Notes: a model not told the origin generated them from the sequence alone. DNA of 64,000 nucleotides from Puniceicoccaceae bacterium K14 (GCA_022538095.1 JAKYXN010000012.1:1-64000); one strand, 5' to 3'; shown: positions 18,244-27,080, numbered from the stretch's first letter. Numbers and translations: made by a program.

Positions 18244-19185
18244 CTAAGCTCTGGGATGAGCTTGATCGTACACCGACTTGAGACGAGCCAAATTCACATG
18301 CGTGTAAATCTGCGTCGTAGAAAGGGATGAATGTCCTAATAGTTCCTGCACCAACCTTAAATCGGCGCCATTATCCAAAAGATGAGTCGCGTAGGAGTGA
18401 CGAATCTTGTGCGGAGTCAGGTCCATGGGTAATTCCGCCAAAGCCAAGTATTTTTTCAACATAAGCTGCACCTGGCGCACTCCCCAAACCGTACCCTTAT
18501 TCGAAACAATCACCGGATCCTCGTAACTCGTCTTTGGGGCAAATTCATCTCTCCACTTGCCCAAAACCGCCATTGCCACCTTGCCCAAAGGGCAAACCCG
18601 AGACTTACCTCCTTTACCCACAATTCGGGCCACACCTTCCTCAAAACTAACTTTTCCGTAGGTCAAGCCAATCAACTCGCTTACTCGAAAACCAGCACCA
18701 TAGAGAAGTTCCATCGCAAGGCGATCTCGCCAGGCCTCAAAGGGTTCAATCTCCCTTCTTTCCATCCGCTTCTTCGGGCCTTCCAGCAAAAGCGTAACCT
18801 GCTTCTCCGTCATAAAAGCCGGCAAGGTCTTCATCAATTTCGGCAAAGACAGTCCGGTAAGCGGGTTGGTATCGATCTCTTTTCGCTGCAACCAAAACTT
18901 AAAAAACGTTCGCAAGCCCGACACATAGTTATGTACCGTACGACGCGATACCCGACGCTGCTGATCGATGACAAAATCTCGAGCAATCTTCAAATTTACG
19001 GACTGGAGTCGCCGATCCCATTGTTGCTGCTTGTCCAAATAGTCGAAAAAGACCACCAATCCACGCGTGTAGTTGCGCAACGTATACTCGGACACTCGCC
19101 GCTCGTGTTGCAGGAACAACTGGAACGGATGCAGCCACTTGCTAAACCAAATGGGATATTCACGTTCCTCGACAACCTCAGACAT
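18244..19185 (-). CDS. XerC/XerD-type tyrosine recombinase
   Basis: A 313-residue site-specific recombinase. The N-terminal SAM-like DNA-binding domain (about 15-100, [18 protein letters not shown]) and catalytic domain are both present. The active-site set is visible: Arg in GAGFRVSEL, Lys in [13 protein letters not shown]-x-x-R in [11 protein letters not shown], His in [10 protein letters not shown] and the nucleophilic Tyr in IYTHV. The length is typical of XerC/XerD, which resolve chromosome dimers at dif. I cannot say which of the two it is. The promoter side abuts the tandem structured repeats at 19290-19738. Confidence 0.88.
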   Translation of the reverse strand: MSEVVEEREYPIWFSKWLHPFQLFLQHERRVSEYTLRNYTRGLVVFFDYLDKQQQWDRRLQSVNLKIARDFVIDQQRRVSRRTVHNYVSGLRTFFKFWLQRKEIDTNPLTGLSLPKLMKTLPAFMTEKQVTLLLEGPKKRMERREIEPFEAWRDRLAMELLYGAGFRVSELIGLTYGKVSFEEGVARIVGKGGKSRVCPLGKVAMAVLGKWRDEFAPKTSYEDPVIVSNKGTVWGVRQVQLMLKKYLALAELPMDLTPHKIRHSYATHLLDNGADLRLVQELLGHSSLSTTQIYTHVNLARLKSVYDQAHPRA

Positions 19186-19289
19186 AAATTGAGAACCTAG
19201 GCATCAAGGTAAAAACCACAAGCCACAAAACGTAGACCCAGTTGCCGACTGAGCATTTTCATAAACCAAAGGCTTAGCCCTACATTTTG

Positions 19290-19405
19290 TCAGGGTCCCT
19301 TCGGGACACAGGTGTCGCTATGCGACAGCAGGTTTCAATAGTAGGCTCCACAAAAAAACCTGTCATTGCCTAGCAATACCTGTGGCTCGTGAAACGAGAC
19401 CCTGA
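19290..19405. repeat. Ladder-fold structured repeat, copy 1
   Basis: A 116-bp unit bounded by the perfect 8-bp inverted repeat TCAGGGTC / GACCCTGA. Inside, ACAGGT pairs with ACCTGT and CAGGTTT pairs with AAACCTG, giving three coaxial stems. Between successive stems each strand carries a hairpin: CCC-GGG (cccttcggg) opposite CTCG-CGAG, and GTCGC-GCGAC opposite ATTGC-GCAAT. The fold is thus two stacked four-way junctions capped by a loop. Confidence 0.8.
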
Positions 19406-19481
19406 TAATTTCTAAAATGTAGGCCTCATTAAAGGTCCGGTACTTCAAGCAAACAATTTAAAGCGAAAAAATACGCTTTTG

Positions 19482-19598
19482 TCAGGGTCACTGCGGGACG
19501 CAGGTGTCGCTTTGCGGCAGCAGATTTCAATAATAGGCTCCACAAAAAAACCTGTCATTGCCTAGCAATACCTGTGGCTCGTAAAACGAGACCCTGAT
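19482..19598. repeat. Ladder-fold structured repeat, copy 2
   Basis: A second full unit of 117 bp starting 192 bp after the first. The terminal inverted repeat and the middle stem are kept, except that the left middle strand reads GCAGGT. Loop bases vary (TAT to TTT, TGAAA to TAAAA). The hairpin GTCGC/GCGAC becomes GTCGC/GCGGC, still pairable through a wobble, whereas the first hairpin and the inner stem each lose one pair. The 76-80 bp spacers between copies are also partly similar (gtacttca, gcttttgtca). Confidence 0.8.
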
Positions 19599-19677
19599 AA
19601 TTTCTAAAGTACTAGAATCGATCATTCATCGGGTACTTCAGGCAGAAAATTTCAAACGAAAAGGATATGCTTTTTTG

Positions 19678-19738
19678 TCAGGGTCCCTGCGGGACACAGG
19701 TGTCGCTTTGCGACAGCAGGTTTTAATAAGAAGCTCCA
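19678..19738. repeat. Ladder-fold structured repeat, truncated copy 3
   Basis: Only the left half of the unit is present (TCAGGGTC through the inner strand CAGGTTTT and the start of the loop), 196 bp after copy 2. A short sequence with CAGGT...ACCTG dyad at 19878-19897 may be a further eroded remnant. The rest of 19739-19931 holds no gene. Confidence 0.7.
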
Positions 19739-19931
19739 TCACCCAATATTGTACGCTCGATCACTTATCATGTGCGTCAGCCTAAGCATTCGATGAAAGA
19801 GAAATAGGTAATTTGGACATCGCTTACGCTAGATCCTCGCGAACGCTCGGGCAGGATCACTTCGCTATGCTTCGTGGCAGGTTTTTGAAAATACCTGATG
19901 TCTTAAATTTATAACCTGATTGCCCCCTAAC

Positions 19932-20594
19932 CTACTTCAGCTCTGTCAAACTCTCGACTTCCGCTTTCACCTTCGACGCATAACGGCGCAAAGCAGATTC
20001 CGGGTCTATACCGCTCTTTCGACAAGCCGAAACAATTTCAAACATGATTTGGCCAGCTGACTCTTCATCTAACTCTGTTGAAATTTCTTCAATCGCCTTT
20101 TCATCGACAAGCTCTCCCGAAGTCAGCTCACGCTTATGGATTTGCTTGTATATTTCATACGAATACAAAGTAGAAGGCAACGGCGGTGGAATATCCTTAA
20201 AAACGGATTTCGGTTTGTCCGCGTTACGCTTTTCTGTGGCCTTAATTTCTTCCCATTTCTTCAAAACCGCTTCGGAAGACTCAAGGTTCTCCTCCCCAAA
20301 AACATGCGGGTGGCGGCGGATTAGCTTATCGTTAATCTCTCGAGCCACTTCTTCAAAATCGAAATGCCCCGCTTCCTTAGCCATTTGAGCATGGAAAACG
20401 ACTTGCAACAACACATCGCCGAGCTCCTCACGCATATGATCCATATCGCCGTTATCGATCGTCTCCAAAAGCTCGCAGCACTCATCAACCAAGCACTGAG
20501 CAATCGACTGATGCGTTTGTTCAATGTCCCAAGGACACCCATCCGGAGCTCGCAAACGAGCCATAGTCTCTAATAAATCCTGAATAGCGCTCAC
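19932..20594 (-). CDS. mazG: MazG nucleoside triphosphate pyrophosphohydrolase
   Basis: A 220-residue all-alpha NTP pyrophosphohydrolase that hydrolyses (d)NTPs, including aberrant ones, to NMP and PPi in the cytoplasm. The MazG core is clear: RLRAPDGCPWDIEQTHQSI, the acidic metal-binding helices DECCELLETID and REELGDVLLQVVFHAQ, and RRHPHVFG. It is a short one-plus-partial-domain form compared with 263 residues in E. coli. It lies 54 bp downstream of the oleB-like gene on the same strand and may be read from the same transcript, though its role is unrelated. Confidence 0.92.
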   Translation of the reverse strand: MSAIQDLLETMARLRAPDGCPWDIEQTHQSIAQCLVDECCELLETIDNGDMDHMREELGDVLLQVVFHAQMAKEAGHFDFEEVAREINDKLIRRHPHVFGEENLESSEAVLKKWEEIKATEKRNADKPKSVFKDIPPPLPSTLYSYEIYKQIHKRELTSGELVDEKAIEEISTELDEESAGQIMFEIVSACRKSGIDPESALRRYASKVKAEVESLTELK

Positions 20595-20648
20595 GCTATG
20601 CGATCAAGCCATGACTCTGCATCCTTGCAACGAGAAAACGCCTCGCAC

Positions 20649-21551
20649 TCAATCATCCAATAAATTATGTCCGGTGTACGACACGAACTCCTTTATCGCT
20701 CCACAGGTAGCCTCTTGTTCATCCTCTAAAATGTAGTGGCCGCCATCGGGATAACGAATCGCAGTCGCTTCAGGCAAAAATCGTTTCCAACGTTCCAAGA
20801 AATGATCGTTAAAGCAAAAATCCTTTCCGCCCCACAATAAGCAAACGTCCTTTTCACGCAGCTTCAAAAGCCCGTCTTCCACTTCTACCAACCGCTTGAA
20901 GCTTGAGTGAGAAATGTGCATCGGAATGTCCTTAACAAATTGGTATACAGCAGCTCGATCAGCCCAGGTACGATAAGGATATAGCATCCCGGCTTTAACC
21001 TCTTTGCTGAGTGGTTTCTTGGAAGTCGACATTTTGGCCGCAGGCCCCGCAAATCCATTCAAGCCTTGAACTATGAATTTCCCAAGAAAAGGAGCACGGC
21101 ACAAAGCGATTCGCTTAGGAATCCGGGAATCAACGAAAGCCGCTGTATTCAAAATCACCAAACGACGCAGTTTCTTCAATCGTTGTAACGCCATACCAAT
21201 TCCGATAGTGCCTCCCCAGTCATGAACGATTAAGTCGAAACTTTCTAGCTCCAAGGAGTCCACTAGCTCTCCCAAATCCTTGATACGTTGGTCCAAGGTG
21301 TATGAATAGCCTTTACGTGGTTTTTCCGAAAGCCCGCAACCGATATGATCTGGAACGATACAACGATGGGTGTCCTTTAGCGTGTTCACCACATTACGAT
21401 AATAGAAAGACCACGTCGGATTTCCGTGAACCATGATGACGGGGTGTCCGTCACCTTCGTCGATGTAGTTCATACCAAAACCGTTGGATAAAAGCTTAAA
21501 CTTTGTCTGAAACGGATAAAGGGAAGACCATTCTGCTGGAAGTGAGTGCAT
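20649..21551 (-). CDS. oleB: OleB-like alpha/beta hydrolase
   Basis: A 300-residue alpha/beta hydrolase of the haloalkane-dehalogenase clan. Visible are the oxyanion motif HGNPTW (42-47), the nucleophile elbow VHDWGG with Asp111, and the base His in PDGGHYILED near the C-terminus. An Asp nucleophile is expected of both dehalogenases and OleB, which decarboxylates a beta-lactone to an olefin in head-to-head hydrocarbon synthesis. Position after the OleA-like gene favours OleB, but a dehalogenase is possible. I chose the ATG at 21551; an ATG at 21593 would add 14 residues encoded by the palindromic repeat upstream. Confidence 0.72.
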   Translation of the reverse strand: MHSLPAEWSSLYPFQTKFKLLSNGFGMNYIDEGDGHPVIMVHGNPTWSFYYRNVVNTLKDTHRCIVPDHIGCGLSEKPRKGYSYTLDQRIKDLGELVDSLELESFDLIVHDWGGTIGIGMALQRLKKLRRLVILNTAAFVDSRIPKRIALCRAPFLGKFIVQGLNGFAGPAAKMSTSKKPLSKEVKAGMLYPYRTWADRAAVYQFVKDIPMHISHSSFKRLVEVEDGLLKLREKDVCLLWGGKDFCFNDHFLERWKRFLPEATAIRYPDGGHYILEDEQEATCGAIKEFVSYTGHNLLDD

Positions 21552-21568
21552 TGTTGATAGAAAATTTG

Positions 21569-21679
21569 GCCCACAGATTACACAGATGAGCACAGATGTT
21601 TTTTAAAGATAAAAATGATATATCGATTTTTCAGAAAATCCACCCTCGGTATCTGAGTTGATCTGAGCAATCTGTGGGC
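21569..21679. repeat. 111-bp inverted repeat (CACAGAT family)
   Basis: Perfect 11-bp terminal arms GCCCACAGATT (21569-21579) and AATCTGTGGGC (21669-21679) enclose further imperfect CACAGAT/ATCTGAG complementarity. It fills the space between the oleA-like stop and the oleB-like start. Similar CCACAGATTACACAGAT elements are widespread in bacterial intergenic regions. It may be a MITE-like insertion. Confidence 0.7.
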
Positions 21680-21688
21680 AATATCTCT

Positions 21689-22723
21689 TCACCATTCTGC
21701 TGCCATCATCATGCTGTTCAGACCACTGCCGATTCCAAGGAGGGCCAATTTATCTCCTGTTTTCACAAAGCCTTCTTCAGCTGCAATCGCGAGAGTCATC
21801 GGAAGGGCTGCAGAGCCGGTGTTTCCATAATTGTGATACGATGAAAAATCCTTTTCGTGATCTAAGCCGAGGGAGTCAAAGAGAAGCTTCTGGTGAGCCG
21901 AGCCAACTTGGTGGCAAATCACTTTGTCTGCCGTTTCATTCGTCCAAGCAAACGTAGATTTGAATTTATCCCATGTCTTGGTCGCCAGCGCGACTCCTGC
22001 ATGAAGCATTTCCTCGGAATCCGTCTGCATTTCCAACCCACTTGCGCTCGCACTTGAATCTCCCTGGCAGAGTTCATTACTCGAAGTATCGCTCATGCAG
22101 ACGCTTCCGAGTATTCGATGTCCATTCGGAGACAATGACTCGTGACACACAACTGCTGCCACTGCGCCCGCTCCAATCGTAAGGTTAGCGAAGTAAGGTT
22201 TGATGGTTTTGCGGGTGAAATCGCCTTCAAGCAGCAGCTCAATTGTCCTCTCCAAAAGCGGTTTACCATTCTCTCCGGAAACGACAATTCCTGCCTTAAT
22301 CTGTCCGCTATCGATCATTGATGATAGCAGACTCAAACTGTTTACGAATCCAAGACAGGCATTTGAGACGTCGAAATTTTGTACGTTCTCGCTCAAGCCC
22401 ATTAATCGATGGGCAAATGAAGCCGTTGCCGGTTCGAGCATATCTCGACTCACCGAACTATGGATACATACTTCAATCAGACTCGGATCAATACCTGATC
22501 GCTCAAGCGCTTTCCGCCCCGCTTCTGCACTTGCTTCTGAAGGTTTTATGGAATGGTCCCAAAATCGTCTTTCCTTGATTCCAGTCATCAGCTCAAGACG
22601 ACCTTCGGGCAGTCGGAGGCGCTTATATAGCGGAGCCAATTTTTGTTCAATTAACTCGCTGCTCCATGCAGTTGGAGGAGCCACATAGGCCATACTATCG
22701 ATTACCGCTGAGCGAACGTGCAT
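21689..22723 (-). CDS. oleA: OleA-like 3-oxoacyl-ACP synthase III family thiolase
   Basis: A 344-residue thiolase-fold enzyme. OleA joins two acyl-CoA chains head to head in a non-decarboxylative Claisen condensation. The catalytic triad is visible: Cys123 in NACLGF, His272 in CHQVG and Asn302 in NYGNTG. The OleA-specific glutamate that acts as base, in SVSRDMLEPATAS (Glu97), is present, as is the C-terminal LALLGIGSGLN, both strongly OleA-like and unlike FabH. It starts 3 bp after the fabI-like stop, so the genes are translationally linked. A FabH-type role is possible but less likely. Confidence 0.82.
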   Translation of the reverse strand: MHVRSAVIDSMAYVAPPTAWSSELIEQKLAPLYKRLRLPEGRLELMTGIKERRFWDHSIKPSEASAEAGRKALERSGIDPSLIEVCIHSSVSRDMLEPATASFAHRLMGLSENVQNFDVSNACLGFVNSLSLLSSMIDSGQIKAGIVVSGENGKPLLERTIELLLEGDFTRKTIKPYFANLTIGAGAVAAVVCHESLSPNGHRILGSVCMSDTSSNELCQGDSSASASGLEMQTDSEEMLHAGVALATKTWDKFKSTFAWTNETADKVICHQVGSAHQKLLFDSLGLDHEKDFSSYHNYGNTGSAALPMTLAIAAEEGFVKTGDKLALLGIGSGLNSMMMAAEW

Positions 22724-22726
22724 TCT

Positions 22727-23539
22727 CTAAGACTCCTTCTCCGGTCGCATCGCCAATCGCACTACTTCGGAATCGAAATAATTTATGCCCATGCCAGCAT
22801 CTAGCACCAAACTCGTACCGTTCATACCGCTCGAGCGTTCGCTAATTAAAAAGGCAATCGAATTGGCCACTTCTTGAGTTACTAAGGCACGCTTGCGGAA
22901 AGTTAATTTCTCGCTGAACAGATAGCTCTCTAAGTATCCAGGAATACCAGCCGATGCGCTGGTCTTCAGTGTACCAGGGTTAACCGTATTGAACCTAACC
23001 TCGCTATCGCTACTAAACGATTTGGCCAAGAAACGAACTGACGAATCTAGCGAAGCTTTTATCGGAGACATGTATCCATAATTTTCCGCCGTAATCGTCA
23101 AAGACGAAATACTAACCGCGACCACTGATGCATTATTCGAAAAATAGGGTTTAAACGCGTTTGACACTTCGACTAATGAGAAGCTCGAAATGGTCACCGC
23201 TTGAAGAAAATCTTCGCGGTTTGATTCATGGAATGGCTTGAATCCATCGCTGTAGTTGGCAAACGCGATCGAGTGAACAAGTCCGTCGATCTTGCCATGG
23301 TCACGTCCAATATCCTCTGCTAAGGCTTTGATTTCATCCTTGTTTTCAACATCGCAGACGTACACCGGTTTGCCACTTAGCAACTTTGCGGTAGTTTCTT
23401 TTCGAGCCTGTGAGCGCACACTGTAAATAACAGTCGCTCCTTCTTCTTCTAGTAGTTTTGCGGTAAACCAGGCCACGCTTTTGCGATTGGCCACACCCAT
23501 TACTACGATTTTCTTACCTTCGAGTCCGAGAAATCCCAT
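22727..23539 (-). CDS. FabI-like enoyl-ACP reductase (SDR)
   Basis: A 270-residue short-chain dehydrogenase of the FabI type, which reduces trans-2-enoyl-ACP with NAD(P)H. The cofactor motif [10 protein letters not shown] near the N-terminus, the VHSIAFA strand and the catalytic Tyr154-(6)-Lys161 ([12 protein letters not shown]) are visible. The second active-site tyrosine of E. coli FabI (Tyr146) is replaced by Ile144 here, and the DGG near the C-terminus reads DAGMGINYF. The divergence suggests a dedicated pathway copy and not the housekeeping enzyme. It lies 15 bp after the fabZ-like gene. Confidence 0.85.
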   Translation of the reverse strand: MGFLGLEGKKIVVMGVANRKSVAWFTAKLLEEEGATVIYSVRSQARKETTAKLLSGKPVYVCDVENKDEIKALAEDIGRDHGKIDGLVHSIAFANYSDGFKPFHESNREDFLQAVTISSFSLVEVSNAFKPYFSNNASVVAVSISSLTITAENYGYMSPIKASLDSSVRFLAKSFSSDSEVRFNTVNPGTLKTSASAGIPGYLESYLFSEKLTFRKRALVTQEVANSIAFLISERSSGMNGTSLVLDAGMGINYFDSEVVRLAMRPEKES

Positions 23540-23554
23540 TCGTTTAATTTCCGA

Positions 23555-23998
23555 TTAGGCCGCCTTGGCCAATGCTACGCTAAAGCTCACCGTCATCACT
23601 TTCTTGCCATCTTGATTCTGCACGCTTCCATTCATAAAGATAAAGCGGCCCATCTTTTCCTTATACTTAACGTTGATCGTCAAGGTATCTCCGGGGCGAA
23701 CAATGCTCTTGAATCGAGCATCCGAAATTTTCGTCAAAACAGGGACCAAATCGGGATCCGCTTCGATGTCCGCCGCTAAAAGCTTCGATAGATAGATAGC
23801 CCCCGCCTGAAAAACCGCCTCGGAAATCAATACTCCTGGCATAATCGGATTCCCAGGATAATGGCCTTCAAAAAACGCTTCCGACTCCGGCACAAAGCGC
23901 TTTGCAGTCAATGAATCTTCCGATTCTTCGACAACTTCGTCGATAAACAAAAATGGAGGGCGGTGCGGTATCGCCTGTAAGACGTCTTCAGTTGCCAT
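23555..23998 (-). CDS. FabZ-like 3-hydroxyacyl-ACP dehydratase
   Basis: A 147-residue hot-dog fold dehydratase. The active-site His46 in FEGHYPGNPIMPG and Glu60 in ISEAVFQ have the FabZ spacing. It removes water from 3-hydroxyacyl-ACP. It lies between the CrtI-like and FabI-like genes with 15-19 bp gaps, so it is part of the operon. Whether it is the only FabZ in the cell cannot be told from this window. Confidence 0.88.
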   Translation of the reverse strand: MATEDVLQAIPHRPPFLFIDEVVEESEDSLTAKRFVPESEAFFEGHYPGNPIMPGVLISEAVFQAGAIYLSKLLAADIEADPDLVPVLTKISDARFKSIVRPGDTLTINVKYKEKMGRFIFMNGSVQNQDGKKVMTVSFSVALAKAA

Positions 23999-24017
23999 AA
24001 TATAGTTTCTCTAAAAT

Positions 24018-25505
24018 TTACGCGCTTGCCTCACTCGGTAACGGTTTCGCTTTCATTTCATTGAGGTGACGATCTACTTTATTAGAGACGATAACTCCGT
24101 AGTTCATCGTTCCGAGCCATCCCGACATAATGATGCCAACGGATCCTGCGTGATACAAACCGGTCAACTTTTCAGGCAACTCCATCGAACATTTGAGGCC
24201 TTCAAATTTTGTCCCGAACGAAGTCCCATTTGGATGGCGCGTATAGTAATTTATAGTACGTGGCGTCGCAGCCTCAAGGTAATCGATTTTTCCGCGAACA
24301 TCTGGAATATATTTTTCTAGAGACACGAGCGACTCTTCAATAAGGCGTTCTTTATTCGTTTGGTATTCCTCTTCGCTCAGATCATTCCAGTCTTTGTAAT
24401 GACCATTCAATGACGCGACTATCGTATAGCGACCACTGCCAGGGCGTGTTTCTGGGTAATAAACCGAGAATGTACGGCTGGTTGTATTAAAGTCTGTAAG
24501 CTCTTCGCTAGAAAACTTTGGAGCGTCGGATGTAAAAACCAAATCCCCAATATTCGGAATAGTCTCCCCATCCTTAATTCCAATATAGACTTGGCAGGAG
24601 CTGGAGTTAATTCGGACTTTGTCCAATTCCTCGATATAGGACTTTGGAAAACGATCGCTCCCAACCAAATTCTTAACCGTGCTAACAACATTCGCATTCG
24701 AGACAATCGCTTTACAGCGAATCGTTCTGCGGTTGTCTGGCTCATTATCACGTGTTCGCCCAGCCACTACAAGTCCAGTCACCTGCTGCTTGCCGTCAAC
24801 TTCTTCGGTCAAAATCTGTTCTACGAGAGCATTCTTACGGAGCTCGACGCCATTTTTCGTCATCTCCTCCACCATTTTCCCGACCAGTACGTCAGTACCT
24901 CCCTGGAATGTGAAGACGCCCTTATTCATGAAATTGGAGAACACGATCCCATAAGTAATCGCCAGATCATCCATTGTAGAACCATTCGCGTAGGAGATTG
25001 GCTCCATCAGCAAACGATGCACGTCGTGACGCCCTGGGAAAAACTCTTCAAACAACTCCCGCGTCGTCCGCTGGTCGTTATCATAGAAATTCATTTTCCG
25101 GAGATGGTCGTAGAATCCGATTACACGCTCTTTCTCCAACCCGAATTTCTCGATAAGAATTTTTGTAAAATCCTCTCGGTCAAAAGTGGTCCAAACATCG
25201 AACTCTGGGTTTACAAACCGCACATCCTTTAGCTGGTGAATCGAATCTGCGATTTCACGCGTCCAATACTTGCGGCACGATTTCACCATTCCGTAGGGGA
25301 ACCCGTGCAATGAAATATCAAAAATGTGCTTTCCGGGACGCTTAAACCAGGTTGCTAAGCCCCCAAATTGATAATGATGCTCTAGAAGAAGTACCGAGTG
25401 CCCGCATTTCGCTAGAACATTGGCGCTAGTCAAGCCTCCGAGACCGCTGCCAATCACAACGACGTCGTACTCTTCTTTTACTCCTGCAAGCCAGTCTTTA
25501 CCCAT
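24018..25505 (-). CDS. CrtI/retinol-saturase-like FAD oxidoreductase
   Basis: A 495-residue flavoprotein of the phytoene desaturase / all-trans-retinol saturase family. The FAD dinucleotide-binding motif ([23 protein letters not shown]) begins near residue 15, and the C-terminus carries the family's second FAD contact ([24 protein letters not shown]). Such enzymes desaturate, saturate or isomerise polyenes. It is the first gene of the five-gene operon, which suggests action on a polyunsaturated acyl chain; this is inference. It is divergent from the cyclophilin gene. Confidence 0.85.
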   Translation of the reverse strand: MGKDWLAGVKEEYDVVVIGSGLGGLTSANVLAKCGHSVLLLEHHYQFGGLATWFKRPGKHIFDISLHGFPYGMVKSCRKYWTREIADSIHQLKDVRFVNPEFDVWTTFDREDFTKILIEKFGLEKERVIGFYDHLRKMNFYDNDQRTTRELFEEFFPGRHDVHRLLMEPISYANGSTMDDLAITYGIVFSNFMNKGVFTFQGGTDVLVGKMVEEMTKNGVELRKNALVEQILTEEVDGKQQVTGLVVAGRTRDNEPDNRRTIRCKAIVSNANVVSTVKNLVGSDRFPKSYIEELDKVRINSSSCQVYIGIKDGETIPNIGDLVFTSDAPKFSSEELTDFNTTSRTFSVYYPETRPGSGRYTIVASLNGHYKDWNDLSEEEYQTNKERLIEESLVSLEKYIPDVRGKIDYLEAATPRTINYYTRHPNGTSFGTKFEGLKCSMELPEKLTGLYHAGSVGIIMSGWLGTMNYGVIVSNKVDRHLNEMKAKPLPSEASA

Positions 25506-25640
25506 AAGGGGCGAAGCAAAGATTCCTTTCTACAGCTTGACAACTCCCAATTTCAAGAAGAACGAGCCCTTGGATCAATCCCCAACCACCCGCTTTTCGA
25601 CTTGCCAGAGACAATCGCAAACGGCAAAAGCTAGCAACCT

Positions 25641-26117
25641 ATGAGTAAGACACGCGTAAAACTCGAAACAAACCAGGGTACAATTGAATTGAAGCTCTAC
25701 CCGGAAATCGCCCCCAAAGCTTGTGAGAATTTCACAACTCACATCGAAAATGGCTACTACGACGGTATTATTTTCCACCGCGTCATTCCAGAATTCATGC
25801 TCCAGTGCGGCGATCCAACTGGAACAGGTCGAGGAGGTAAATCCATTTGGGGTAAGCCATTCGAAGACGAGTGCACTCCAGATCTACGTTTCGACAAGAC
25901 AGGTGTATTGGCCATGGCAAATGCCGGACCAGGCACCAACGGCAGCCAGTTCTTCATCACAACCGCAAAAACACCTTGGCTCAATATGCGCCACACAATC
26001 TTCGGCGAAGTCGTTGAAGGCTACGACATCGTAGAAGCCATCGAGCAAAGCCCAACTGACGGCAGCGACAAGCCAATCGAAACGCAAAAGATCATTCGAG
26101 CAACTGTTGTCGAGTAA
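25641..26117 (+). CDS. Cyclophilin-type peptidyl-prolyl isomerase
   Basis: A 158-residue cyclophilin that catalyses proline cis-trans isomerisation. The core motifs FHRVIPEFMLQCGDPTGTGRGG, MANAGPGTNGSQFFITT and TPWLNMRHTIFGEV include the catalytic Arg and the substrate-binding residues. There is no signal peptide, so it is cytoplasmic, like PpiB. A clear terminator follows. Confidence 0.95.
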   Translation: MSKTRVKLETNQGTIELKLYPEIAPKACENFTTHIENGYYDGIIFHRVIPEFMLQCGDPTGTGRGGKSIWGKPFEDECTPDLRFDKTGVLAMANAGPGTNGSQFFITTAKTPWLNMRHTIFGEVVEGYDIVEAIEQSPTDGSDKPIETQKIIRATVVE

Positions 26118-26141
26118 ACATCATAGCAGTATTACTTTACC

Positions 26142-26175
26142 AAGCCTCGTCAGTTTTCGCCTGCGAGGCTTTTTT
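26142..26175 (+). terminator. Terminator after the cyclophilin gene
   Basis: An 8-bp stem AAGCCTCG / CGAGGCTT with a 14-nt loop, followed by T residues, 24 bp after the stop. Confidence 0.88.
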
Positions 26176-26339
26176 GTCGACATCAGCTCCCCTTTAACGT
26201 TTTGCAACCATAATTTAGATACAAAAAAATTAGTGCAAGACCCCCCAATAGGTACTTAGTAGGTCGGCATAACTAACTAATACTTAACATTATGTCTTAA
26301 CTGCATAATTTGGTAACACTAAAACAGGCCCTTGCCTGA

Positions 26340-26368
26340 TTGTCAAAAAAATGCAAATTCAGTATAAT
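26340..26368 (+). promoter_or_regulatory. Sigma-70 type promoter of the first VPDGG gene
   Basis: TTGTCA and TATAAT are separated by exactly 17 bp (26340-26345 and 26363-26368). Transcription would start near 26375, giving a leader of about 68 nt. Confidence 0.7.
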
Positions 26369-26441
26369 TAGAGCAACTTAGTGCCAGTGCGATCTCAATC
26401 GCTATCCTACCGGCAATCAATTAAACACTAATTGCTCTAAT
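26367..26441. promoter_or_regulatory. Distant 10-bp inverted repeat flanking the leader
   Basis: ATTAGAGCAA (26367-26376) overlaps the -10 end and start point of the promoter; its perfect reverse complement TTGCTCTAAT (26432-26441) ends one base before the ATG. The pair could bind one regulator at two sites or, if transcription starts upstream, fold to mask the translation start. Confidence 0.45.
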
Positions 26442-26442
26442 A

Positions 26443-27057
26443 ATGAAATTGTCTTCTACCCTCAAACAAGTCTCCGCTATCGGAGCGTTACTACTAGTGT
26501 CTCAAGCGAGTGCTATTTCTACAAATTTCGGTTCTGACGACATTTTTGTAAAAGTGGACCTAACAGACATCGCTGCTGACCAAGTTCAAATCGACCTCAG
26601 CCTCGTAGGCCCAAATATAGCAGATATTCGAGGATTCTGGGCCGAGCTTGATAATTACACTCCACTATCACTTATAAGTGGAGCTGATATCACTTCGTCA
26701 GCATTTGGAGATGACAGCGTTTCTGATAATTTGGGTGGAGGCGTTAACATAAACGGAGGAAACTCTTCAGACAAGCCAAGTAGCCAATACGACTTAGGTC
26801 TAGTTTTTGGCACGCCAGGAATTGGAAACGATGATATTCAAAGCACCTCATTCGTCCTGTCTGGATCGGGCCTCACAAGTAGCAATTTCATAGAATTCGC
26901 CGCACGGGGAACTAGCGTCGGTGCACCAGGGAGCTCAAGAAGCGGTTCCAGTAAAGTATGGGGAGGCACAACTACTCGTGTTCCGGATGGAGGCCTGACC
27001 CTATCAATGCTAGGCACAGCGCTACTTGGAATGCTTTTCGTTAAAAGAAAGCGATAA
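26443..27057 (+). CDS. VPDGG-CTERM sorted exported protein
   Basis: A 204-residue protein with a signal peptide (1-24) and a C-terminal sorting tail: VPDGG, then a hydrophobic helix (LTLSMLGTALLGMLF) and a basic end VKRKR. This is the VPDSG-CTERM type found in Verrucomicrobia, read by an exosortase-like enzyme, with G in place of S. The body (about 25-175) is beta-rich, Asp/Ser/Gly-rich and cysteine-free. It resembles small PEP-CTERM surface proteins. Function is unknown. No exosortase gene is visible in this window. Confidence 0.82.
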   Translation: MKLSSTLKQVSAIGALLLVSQASAISTNFGSDDIFVKVDLTDIAADQVQIDLSLVGPNIADIRGFWAELDNYTPLSLISGADITSSAFGDDSVSDNLGGGVNINGGNSSDKPSSQYDLGLVFGTPGIGNDDIQSTSFVLSGSGLTSSNFIEFAARGTSVGAPGSSRSGSSKVWGGTTTRVPDGGLTLSMLGTALLGMLFVKRKR

Positions 27058-27080
27058 TATCCCAAGACTCAATTTTTGTT

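Noticed and set aside
19290-19738. CRISPR array
   Set aside because: Units are 116 bp with internal palindromes and the spacers resemble each other; there are no short regular repeats or cas genes.
20649-21551. Haloalkane dehalogenase
   Set aside because: The catalytic layout fits, but the position directly after an OleA-like gene favours OleB. The dehalogenase option is kept only as an alternative.
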